A stretch of 64,000 nt of DNA. Source: Acetatifactor sp. Lineage in GTDB: Bacteria > Bacillota > Clostridia > Lachnospirales > Lachnospiraceae. The DNA lies in contig JAFLRO010000002.1 in NCBI GenBank assembly GCA_022511425.1, positions 1 through 64,000 of the forward strand. Direction: 5' to 3'. Shown one piece after another: positions 9,200 to 17,047 of the stretch. The notes beneath the pieces are model-generated. The model did not search any database. It was given only the letters and a program-made list of their open reading frames with translations, and was not told where the DNA came from. Positions within the stretch are counted from its first letter, which is position 1, and each line of letters starts with the position of its first letter. A program made the translations under genes and the position numbers.

Positions 9200-11043
9200 A
9201 AAGTGAAAAAATATTGGAATCGAAAATACGGATTCCCGATATAAGAGGGGATTATGAGCATAGGGAGAAACTACTTCGCGAGCTGCAAGCGGAAGATGGA
9301 AAGCTTCTGGTGCTGGGGGCTGCAATCGGATATGGCAAGACAGTGCTGATGTCTCAGTTTGCCCATCTGCCGGGACATGTTTGCGCATGGTATCATCTGG
9401 ATTCTCTGGACAATGAGCCTGTAACCTTTGTTCGATATCTGACTCTGTCTTTAGACAGAGCATTGGACGGTTTCCGTTTTGACGAGACGCTGCTGTGTGC
9501 CAAAGCGGAATCCAGTACCTGTAATCAGCTTGGTCGAATCATGATCACGGAACTGGTGAAGCGCCTGGAGGACATGGAGGGAAAGAGATTTGTTTTGCTA
9601 CTGGATGATTTGCAGACGCTGCGCAATCCTGAAATCTTTCAAATACTAGAAGATCTTTTGGACTATACTGACTATCGTTTTTTGCTGGTGGCTGCCACAA
9701 AAGGATCTGTGCCGGACTTTTTGGCAAAGTATTTCATGCGGCACCAGGGAACGTTAATCGGGGCTGACCGGTTGAGCTTTCGAGAAGGGGAAGTCCGCAG
9801 TATATTGGATAGGATGCTGCCCGTGAAAGACGTGGGGCGATATGTGGAGATGATATGGAAAAATACGGAAGGATGGCCTGCCGGTGTCATGCTTGCCACG
9901 CTTTATCTGCGCCGGACGGACGTCAGCGCTTCGGCGGTAGAGTGGGAGCAGATCAGCCGGGAATCCTGGGTACAGAATTATATTACATACGAGCTGTACA
10001 AGGGTTTATCCTATGATATTCAGCGGTTCCTGCTCCGCACCTCCTTTGCGGACGAACTACAGCCTAGACTGTGCGATCATATCTGCGGGATACAAAACGC
10101 CGACAGCATTTTGCAGTATCTCATGAGGGAAAACATGTTTCTGCTGCGCACGGGAGAAGCAAACGGCAGTTACAGATACCATCCCCTGTTTCGCGGGTTT
10201 TTGAACGGCAAGGCCGGTGAAGAACTAAAAAAGACAATGTGTGGGAAAATAGCGGATTTTTATTCGAAAAATCGGGAACAGAAACCTCTTCAGGTATCCT
10301 GTTTCGGAAAGTTTCGCGTGATCATTACAGAGTCCGGCAAGGAAATCTCGTGGAGGACCCGCAAGGCACTGGAGCTTTTTGCCTATTTGGTGGATCTGGA
10401 GGGAAAACCGGTGGAACGCAGGGTGTTGTTGGAGCAGCTATGGCCGGACAATCCCCCCAACAACGAGGTGGCCATGTTACATAACATGATCTACAGCATT
10501 CGTAAGGAGTTGAGCGCTCAGCCGGAACTTAAAAAGCTCATTCAATATAAGGGACATCAATATTGCCTGGATAGTTCGCAATTCATGGCAGACTTGGACA
10601 GCAAAAAGCAGATCTGCCGACTGGCGGAGATGGGTAAAGCCAGGGAGCTTTATGATAGGCGGGAAGAGCTGCTGAGAAATTGGGGCATCTACCTGAAGGA
10701 GGTGGACGGTACCTGGTGCATGGCAAGGCGCGCTTACTTTGAGCGTACTTATGGGAAAGCCTGCAGTCTTCTTGCAGATTATTGCAGGAAGATAGGAGAT
10801 TTGGAGACGGAGGCAGCCTGTTGGAGCGCATACATGGCCGCAGACCGATATTCAGAGGAGGCGGTGGCGGGATTGCTGCGCTGTTATGCAGACATGGGAG
10901 AGCGAAGGCAGATGCAGCATATTTTTGAAACCGCTCAGAAAATTTTCCGGGAGGAAATGGGAGCGGAACTGGATCCGGAAATCCTGCAGATTTATGAACA
11001 GGGCCTGAAAGGACACAAAAAATCACCTCAGAAAAAAATATAA
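9196..11043 (+). CDS. MalT-type NTPase / BTAD (SARP-like) transcriptional activator, putative eCIS regulator
   Basis: LGAAIGYGKTVLMSQFA Walker A, MalT-like NTPase region, wHTH LEQLWPDNPPNNEVAMLHNMIYSIRKEL, BTAD-like C-terminus. Confidence 0.85.
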   Translation: MKSEKILESKIRIPDIRGDYEHREKLLRELQAEDGKLLVLGAAIGYGKTVLMSQFAHLPGHVCAWYHLDSLDNEPVTFVRYLTLSLDRALDGFRFDETLLCAKAESSTCNQLGRIMITELVKRLEDMEGKRFVLLLDDLQTLRNPEIFQILEDLLDYTDYRFLLVAATKGSVPDFLAKYFMRHQGTLIGADRLSFREGEVRSILDRMLPVKDVGRYVEMIWKNTEGWPAGVMLATLYLRRTDVSASAVEWEQISRESWVQNYITYELYKGLSYDIQRFLLRTSFADELQPRLCDHICGIQNADSILQYLMRENMFLLRTGEANGSYRYHPLFRGFLNGKAGEELKKTMCGKIADFYSKNREQKPLQVSCFGKFRVIITESGKEISWRTRKALELFAYLVDLEGKPVERRVLLEQLWPDNPPNNEVAMLHNMIYSIRKELSAQPELKKLIQYKGHQYCLDSSQFMADLDSKKQICRLAEMGKARELYDRREELLRNWGIYLKEVDGTWCMARRAYFERTYGKACSLLADYCRKIGDLETEAACWSAYMAADRYSEEAVAGLLRCYADMGERRQMQHIFETAQKIFREEMGAELDPEILQIYEQGLKGHKKSPQKKI

Positions 11044-11045
11044 AA

Positions 11046-11076
11046 TTTGTTTATTTTGTTTATAAAGCTGTATAGA
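11046..11076 (+). promoter_or_regulatory. Candidate SARP-type operator and promoter for the eCIS operon
   Basis: Exact tandem 9-bp direct repeat TTTGTTTAT-TTTGTTTAT (11046-11063), 7 bp before -10-like TATAGA (11071-11076). Confidence 0.45.
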
Positions 11077-11192
11077 ATCACCTGATAAAGTGTTGCTATA
11101 ACAAGGCGGCGCCAATACACTGGCACCATGGACCTTGAAAAAAGAAAGGAGGTAACTGATTCCAAATACAAAATCGGGAATCAGGCAAAAGC

Positions 11193-12938
11193 ATGGCTGA
11201 GTATTTATCACCGGGAGTCTATGTGGAAGAATTTGAATCGGGAGGGAAGCCCATGGAGGGCGTCGGTACCAGCACAGCCGGTTTCATTGGGCTGGCTGAG
11301 AGAGGCCCCGTCCAGGGTGTTCCCCAACTGATCACAAATTTCGCAGACTTCAAAAGAAACTATGGAGGGTATCTGTCAGAGAATGAATTCGGGGAATACC
11401 GTTTCCTGGCGTATGCAGTGGAGCATTTCTTTATCAACGGCGGCTCCCGCTGCTTTGTGTCCAGGGTAGCGCCCCAGGATGCGAAATGTTCGGAAGGATA
11501 TGCTCCCGACAAAGAAGGCGCAGCAATAAACTTTGCTGCAAAGAACCCCGGCATTTGGGGGGATGACATCCGCATTGTGGTAACTCCCGCCAGCAAGACT
11601 AAGACACAGATTCTGGAGGTAGTTAATACGGCGGACGGAAAGAAGTATCTGGTAAAGAACGGCGCCGGTTTCCAGCCCGGAGACGTGGTAGTGTACTCCG
11701 ATAAGGAGGAGATGATCTACAACAAAGTCGTTAAGAACCAGGACAACTTCATCACTTTTGAGAAGGAGTTTGAGCAGGATGTGGTGGACAGGAATCTGCT
11801 TCCGATCAAAGTCATTTCCACCTGTGAATTCACACTGGAAGTAAAGTACAACGATCTGGTGGAGCTGTATGAGAATGTTTCCTTCAACATCAATGCAGCG
11901 AACTACATTGAGAAGAAGGTAGCTAAATCGGATTTGATCACAGCTCAGTATGTGGGTAAGGATTCGGAAGAACCCCAGCCGCCCTTTGCAGCTTTTCTAT
12001 GTGAAGGTGAGACAGATGCTGCCGTGGCAAGTATTTCCTTCTCGGGCGGAAGCAACGGCTCAGTGGCTAATATTTCCGCAGCCGACTTTATCGGCACCGA
12101 CAATGGCGCAGGCAAGAGAACGGGCATTCAGTCCTTCCTGGACAATGATGTAGTGTCCATCATGGCTGTTCCCGGCGTGACGGATCCCAATGTGCAGCTG
12201 ATGTTGGTGGCTCACTGTGAGAATCTGGCCAGCAGATTTGCCGTGCTGGATATTCCCAGGGAATCCAAAAAGGTGGCTGATGTGATTGCCCACAGGGATA
12301 TTTTTGACAGCAACTACGCAGCACTGTATCACCCCTGGCTGACAATTTTCGATCCTCTGGATAAGAAGAATATCGCTATTCCGCCTTCGGGATCCATGCT
12401 GGGCATTTACGCCAGAAGCGACAATACAAGAGGTGTGCACAAGGCACCCGCCAATGAGGTGGTCCGCGCCTGTGTGGGTCTGGACTGCCAGTTCAACAAG
12501 GGCGAACAGGATATCTTAAATCCCAAGGGCGTAAATCTGATCCGTTCATTCCCCGGACAGGGAATCCGTGTGTGGGGTGCCCGCACTGCTACCAGTAACG
12601 CCAGCTGGAAGTATGTCAATGTCCGCAGACTGTTCATCTTTATTGAGGAGTCCATCAAAGCCAACACCAACTGGGCAGTTTTTGAACCCAACGATGAGGT
12701 GCTGTGGGTGAGAGTGCAGCGCACAATCAGCGTATTTCTCACCGGCTTGTGGAGAAACGGTTCTCTGGCAGGCGGCTCACCGGATGAAGCATTCTTTGTC
12801 AATATCGGGCGCAATACCATGAGCCAGGATGACATTGACAACGGGCGTCTGGTCTGCGTGATCGGCGTAGCGCCTGTGAAACCTGCTGAATTCGTGATCT
12901 TCCGGATCTCCCAGAAGACCAGCGACTCTGCAGAATAG
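11193..12938 (+). CDS. Contractile tail sheath protein
   Basis: MAEYLSPGVYVEEFESGGKPMEGVGTSTAGFIGLAERGP, C-terminal NVRRLFIFIEESIKANTNWAVFEPND... Confidence 0.97.
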   Translation: MAEYLSPGVYVEEFESGGKPMEGVGTSTAGFIGLAERGPVQGVPQLITNFADFKRNYGGYLSENEFGEYRFLAYAVEHFFINGGSRCFVSRVAPQDAKCSEGYAPDKEGAAINFAAKNPGIWGDDIRIVVTPASKTKTQILEVVNTADGKKYLVKNGAGFQPGDVVVYSDKEEMIYNKVVKNQDNFITFEKEFEQDVVDRNLLPIKVISTCEFTLEVKYNDLVELYENVSFNINAANYIEKKVAKSDLITAQYVGKDSEEPQPPFAAFLCEGETDAAVASISFSGGSNGSVANISAADFIGTDNGAGKRTGIQSFLDNDVVSIMAVPGVTDPNVQLMLVAHCENLASRFAVLDIPRESKKVADVIAHRDIFDSNYAALYHPWLTIFDPLDKKNIAIPPSGSMLGIYARSDNTRGVHKAPANEVVRACVGLDCQFNKGEQDILNPKGVNLIRSFPGQGIRVWGARTATSNASWKYVNVRRLFIFIEESIKANTNWAVFEPNDEVLWVRVQRTISVFLTGLWRNGSLAGGSPDEAFFVNIGRNTMSQDDIDNGRLVCVIGVAPVKPAEFVIFRISQKTSDSAE

Positions 12939-12978
12939 TAAAAAAAGCGAATGAACGCAAAGAAAGGAGTGTAAGTAT

Positions 12979-13401
12979 ATGCCATATCCATATGGTAAAT
13001 TCAGGTACAAAGTTGAAATTGAGGGAAAGGAAGCGGGCGGCTTTTCTGAAGTATCGGGCTTTGACGCTACCGTCGAAGTGATCGAGTACAGAGAAGGCGA
13101 CATGGTTCAGACCCCTCTCAAGGTTCCGGGACTTAAGAAGTATGGAAACATTACATTGAAGCAGGGCGTGACGACTTCCAAGGTACTCTACGAATGGATC
13201 ACTGCAGGCATCAACGGGCCTGTGGAGCGAAAGACCGTCACCATCACACTGTTGGATGATGAGGAGAAGGCAGCTGCATCCTGGCAGGTGATTAATGCAT
13301 GGCCCACGAAATACACGGCGCCTGATTTTAATGCCACCTCTTCAGAGATAGCGATTGATACACTGGAGATCGCCCATGAAGGAATGACCAGAGTTTCCTA
13401 G
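12979..13401 (+). CDS. Phage tail tube (gp19-like) protein 1
   Basis: MPYPYGKFRYKVEIEGKEAGGFSEVSGFDATVEVIEYREGD...KVPGLKKYGNITLKQGV. Confidence 0.95.
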   Translation: MPYPYGKFRYKVEIEGKEAGGFSEVSGFDATVEVIEYREGDMVQTPLKVPGLKKYGNITLKQGVTTSKVLYEWITAGINGPVERKTVTITLLDDEEKAAASWQVINAWPTKYTAPDFNATSSEIAIDTLEIAHEGMTRVS

Positions 13402-13431
13402 TATGTGAAAAATGTCTGAGGAGGTGATCCG

Positions 13432-13887
13432 ATGCCTTCAATATATGCCGGAGAGAAACTGCTGCCAAGCCAAAACTTTTTGGTCACGATCGGCCAGGAG
13501 GTCTACAGTTTCTCTAAAGTGTCAAATTTGGTGTCGCAGGTAGAATATGAGACTGTAGCGGAAGGTGGAAATAATGATTATCCGCTTCTGTTTCCGAAAC
13601 AGAGGACTTCTACGGACACGCTGACCTTGGAGAAGGGCGTGCGGACAAGAAATTCGGATCATGCATTTAATTCTCTGATAGAAGGCATGCAGGTTGAGAT
13701 GGTGACTATCCTGTTGGTCAAGGAGGGCAAACGGTTGGAAAAGGCATTTTACTTTAAAAAAGGATTGATTACTAAAAGAACCTTTTCCGATCTGGACGCC
13801 AAAGGAAACGAACTGCTTATAGAAACTTTAGAGATTGCACATTCCGGTCTGGTGGAGATTCCCCTGTCAGAAGATGAAGGACAGTAG
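13432..13887 (+). CDS. Phage tail tube-like protein 2
   Basis: LPSQNFLVTIGQEVYSFSKVSNLVSQVEYETVAEGGNNDYP...TLTLEKGV; adjacent to tube 1. Confidence 0.88.
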   Translation: MPSIYAGEKLLPSQNFLVTIGQEVYSFSKVSNLVSQVEYETVAEGGNNDYPLLFPKQRTSTDTLTLEKGVRTRNSDHAFNSLIEGMQVEMVTILLVKEGKRLEKAFYFKKGLITKRTFSDLDAKGNELLIETLEIAHSGLVEIPLSEDEGQ

Positions 13888-14001
13888 CTAAGGCGCGGGG
13901 GATTAGTTAAGACCGGGGCACTAGTTTAGAACGGGAACAGTAGTTAAGACGAGGTGCAGTTGTGCGGTGTGAGGGCGGACACAGCGGAAAGGAGATATGC
14001 C

Positions 14002-14712
14002 ATGCCGGTAATGAATGAGCTGAGTACGCTTAATCTTGACAGTCAGCTGCCGGAGATAAAAAAGGCAAAGATAGAGGTGCTGGACCGTAATGGAAACAAA
14101 GCGGGGGATGATATTGAAGTCCTGTTCAATCCCAACCAGTATGTTCTGAGTGAATCGCCAAAATACAACACAGTAGTCAGCGACAAATCGGACACGCCGA
14201 TTGTGGAATATGCCGGCGGGAATAACTCTACGCTCAGCATGGAGCTGTTCTTGGATACAGGTCCGGTGCTGACTGCTTCCGGAGAGGGAAATAAAGATGC
14301 CACGGATGTATCGGCAAAAGTAAAAGAATTTGAAAGTTTGATCTATATCAATGGGCAGATACATACGCCTCCCATTGTCAGGTTTGTCTGGGGCTCCCTG
14401 TCTTTTCAGGGCGTGGTGACTGAACTGAAGAGTACCTTTACAAAATTTATGGAAGACGGTAAACCCATTCAGGCCAAGCTGTCAATTTCGTTGATGTCTT
14501 ATATCGGACCCCAGGGCGGAGACAGAGCATCTCCCTTCGAATCACCGGACCGTACTAAGTGCAGAATGGTGAGAGAGGATTACAGTATATGGGATATGGC
14601 AAAGAGTGAATACGGGGATGTGTCCAAATGGAAGGTAATTGCCAGAGCCAACAATATTTCCAATCCTCTGGAGATTCCGCCCGGTACGATTGTAAAGATA
14701 CCCGCACTGTGA
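14002..14712 (+). CDS. eCIS tube-associated LysM-like protein (Pvc7-like)
   Basis: VLFNPNQYVLSESPKY...; C-terminal LysM-like YSIWDMAKSEYGDVSKWKVIARANNISNPLEIPPGTIVKIPAL. Confidence 0.88.
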   Translation: MPVMNELSTLNLDSQLPEIKKAKIEVLDRNGNKAGDDIEVLFNPNQYVLSESPKYNTVVSDKSDTPIVEYAGGNNSTLSMELFLDTGPVLTASGEGNKDATDVSAKVKEFESLIYINGQIHTPPIVRFVWGSLSFQGVVTELKSTFTKFMEDGKPIQAKLSISLMSYIGPQGGDRASPFESPDRTKCRMVREDYSIWDMAKSEYGDVSKWKVIARANNISNPLEIPPGTIVKIPAL

Positions 14713-14725
14713 GGAGAGTTAGAAT

Positions 14726-15805
14726 ATGTCGGACTTGATGACAGGTACATGTACCTATGATGAACTTGTAAATAAATATGCCAATTTTCATGTACCCGCT
14801 GCCCGGCTGTATGTGAACGGAAAAGATGTGGTTCAGGAGCTTGAACTGGACATCCGGTCTGTGGATATTACTCTTTCTCTTAACACAGAAAGTACAGCTG
14901 TCATACGTCTGGTGAATCTCTATGACCGGGAGTCGCGTAGTTTTGACAGCAAAGTCAAGAATAAGCTCAAGCTGGGCACTGTAGTGGAGGTGGGAATCGG
15001 TTATATGTCGGAAATCCAGAAGGTGCTGAAGGGTTATGTGGCAGCCCTGGGAGCTGAATTTGGAGAGAATACCTGTCTTGTGGTGACGGTGGCGGATGTA
15101 CGAAGACTGATGATGACCGGAGGTGTGCACCATGTACTCCACGTAGTGGACAACTATTCCGATGCTGTCCAGACGATTCTGGATCAATATTCAAGTCTGT
15201 GTACAGCGGAAATTGATGCCACAAGCGATCAACTTGACAGACCTCTTTCCCAGCAATCCACGGATTACGATTTTATCACAAGAGAATTGATTGGCAGGGG
15301 GCGCTGTGAAAGAGAATTTTTTGTTTCGGGAGATACGGTGTATTTCCGCGAGTCTTGCAAGGAAAAAGAGTCAATCTGTACGATGGAGTTTGGAAGAGAA
15401 TTACTGCAATTCAGCGTGGAGACCGGATACGTTGACCTCCAGGTGAATGTGACGGGGTACAATCAGCAGGAGCAGAATATTGTCACTGCCACTGCCACGG
15501 TCAAGCAAGTGGAAGCCCAAAGCAGCGTGTTGGCCAATACTCCGGTGCACAATATCGTTGATCCGGAAGCAGATACACAGGATAAGGCTGACCTCCGCGC
15601 AAAAGCCTATGCAGGCGGACGACAGGCCTTGGGAAAAAGCGGGAGAGGAACCTGTGTGGGGTTGCCAGAGCTGATTCCCGGCAGGTTTGTAGAGATTGTA
15701 ATGCTGGAAGAGTTAGCAAACCAAAAGTATTACATAAGCAGTGTTACGCACAGAATGGATCAGGACGGTTTTTTTACGGAATTTGAGGCAGGAGGAGGGA
15801 ACTGA
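14726..15805 (+). CDS. Late control D / VgrG hub-like protein
   Basis: PAARLYVNGKDVVQELELDIRSVDITLSLNTESTAVIRLVNLYD; followed by separate spike gene. Confidence 0.88.
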   Translation: MSDLMTGTCTYDELVNKYANFHVPAARLYVNGKDVVQELELDIRSVDITLSLNTESTAVIRLVNLYDRESRSFDSKVKNKLKLGTVVEVGIGYMSEIQKVLKGYVAALGAEFGENTCLVVTVADVRRLMMTGGVHHVLHVVDNYSDAVQTILDQYSSLCTAEIDATSDQLDRPLSQQSTDYDFITRELIGRGRCEREFFVSGDTVYFRESCKEKESICTMEFGRELLQFSVETGYVDLQVNVTGYNQQEQNIVTATATVKQVEAQSSVLANTPVHNIVDPEADTQDKADLRAKAYAGGRQALGKSGRGTCVGLPELIPGRFVEIVMLEELANQKYYISSVTHRMDQDGFFTEFEAGGGN

Positions 15806-16581
15806 TGGGAGTGATTGAGGAGTTGTTGGATGCCCAGATTATCACTGTGGGCGATATATCAGGAATCATCACGGGTCTGGTAAAAGAGAACTGGGATGAA
15901 GAGCATCCCGGCATGGTGAAAGTGGAGTATTTTCTGGGAGAACAGGGAAAGAATCTGACAGGCTGGGTACCGGTCATGGTTCCTTATGCAGGAGACAAAT
16001 ACGGTTACTACGCCCTTCCGGAAGTGGGCACGGAGGTGGTGCTGGCATTTCAAATGGGAAACAGGAACTGTCCCATTGTGCTGGGGTGTATCTGGAACCA
16101 ACAAAATCCTCTGCCGGAGGACACGGTCAACGAAAACAACACGGTGAAAAAGCTTCGAACAAAGGGTGGCTGTGAAATACTATTCTCGGAGGAAGAAAAA
16201 AAAGAACGGATTCTGATACAAACCCCGAAAGGTTTAAGCCTTTTTCTGGAGGATGAGAACGAAACCTTCCGGATCAGCGACAAGGAGGAAAAAAACGGTT
16301 TATCGGTTGATTCAAAAAACGGCGTCGTGACAATTCTGGCCAATGATACTTTGGAGTTCAAGGTGGGTGATAATGCAATGTTTACCCTGAAGGGCAGTTC
16401 AAAGAGTATCGAGATCACAGGAGGAAGTATCAAATGTAACGCGGATCAGGGACTGGAACTCAAGGCTTCCGGTCCCTTGAAGCTGGAGGGAAGCTCCGCT
16501 GAAATGAAAGGGTCCGGTACTCTGAAACTGGAAGCCGGTGCCACAGCTCAGCTAAAGGGAGCAATGGTGCAGCTCAATTGA
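15805..16581 (+). CDS. gp5/VgrG-like spike protein (OB-fold plus beta-helix)
   Basis: GIITGLVKENWDEEHPGMVKVEYFLGE...WVPVMVPYAGDKYGYYALPEVGTEVVLAFQMGNRNCPIVLGCIWN. Confidence 0.92.
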   Translation: MGVIEELLDAQIITVGDISGIITGLVKENWDEEHPGMVKVEYFLGEQGKNLTGWVPVMVPYAGDKYGYYALPEVGTEVVLAFQMGNRNCPIVLGCIWNQQNPLPEDTVNENNTVKKLRTKGGCEILFSEEEKKERILIQTPKGLSLFLEDENETFRISDKEEKNGLSVDSKNGVVTILANDTLEFKVGDNAMFTLKGSSKSIEITGGSIKCNADQGLELKASGPLKLEGSSAEMKGSGTLKLEAGATAQLKGAMVQLN

Positions 16582-16599
16582 ACAAAAACGGAGGGTATT

Positions 16600-17019
16600 A
16601 TGACGGAGCAGGAAAAAGTAAGAGGTTTTCTGGGAATAGGCTTTCATTTTCCAATCCAGGTGGAAGAGACAACAGGAAAAATGAAGACGGTGTCCCTGGA
16701 AGATGATATCAGGCAGGCCATCCCCATCATCCTCATGACACGCAAAGGCGAGCGGGTCATGAGACCGGACTTTGGATGCAATATTTATGACTATGCTTTT
16801 GGCACCACTGATTATACAACGCTTGTCCAGATGGAGAACGCAGTACGCGATGCTCTTATTCGCTGGGAACCCCGCATAAAGGACATCAGGGTGCATGTCA
16901 ACAACGAACAGGAGCAGGAGGGAACCTTGTTGATAGAAATCAGTTACCTTGTGCGCAGTACCAATAATCCCTTTAATCTGGTCTATCCCTTTTATTTGAA
17001 TGAGGGAATGGGTGCGTAG
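16600..17019 (+). CDS. gp25-like baseplate wedge protein
   Basis: FLGIGFHFPIQVEETTGKMKTVSLEDDIRQAIPIILMTRKGERVMRPDFGCNIYDYAFG. Confidence 0.95.
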   Translation: MTEQEKVRGFLGIGFHFPIQVEETTGKMKTVSLEDDIRQAIPIILMTRKGERVMRPDFGCNIYDYAFGTTDYTTLVQMENAVRDALIRWEPRIKDIRVHVNNEQEQEGTLLIEISYLVRSTNNPFNLVYPFYLNEGMGA

Positions 17020-17047
17020 TGTATAAGGCAAAAGGAGACCAAGTATT

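Noticed and set aside
9196-11043. Walker A protein as the missing eCIS AAA+ ATPase
   Set aside because: Domain order (MalT-type NTPase, winged helix, BTAD-like) indicates a transcriptional activator
11128-11331. 67-aa ORF with a strong SD overlapping the sheath start
   Set aside because: Out of frame with the well-supported sheath gene and no recognisable product, although the good SD (aaaggagg) is noted; could be a coupling leader but unsupported
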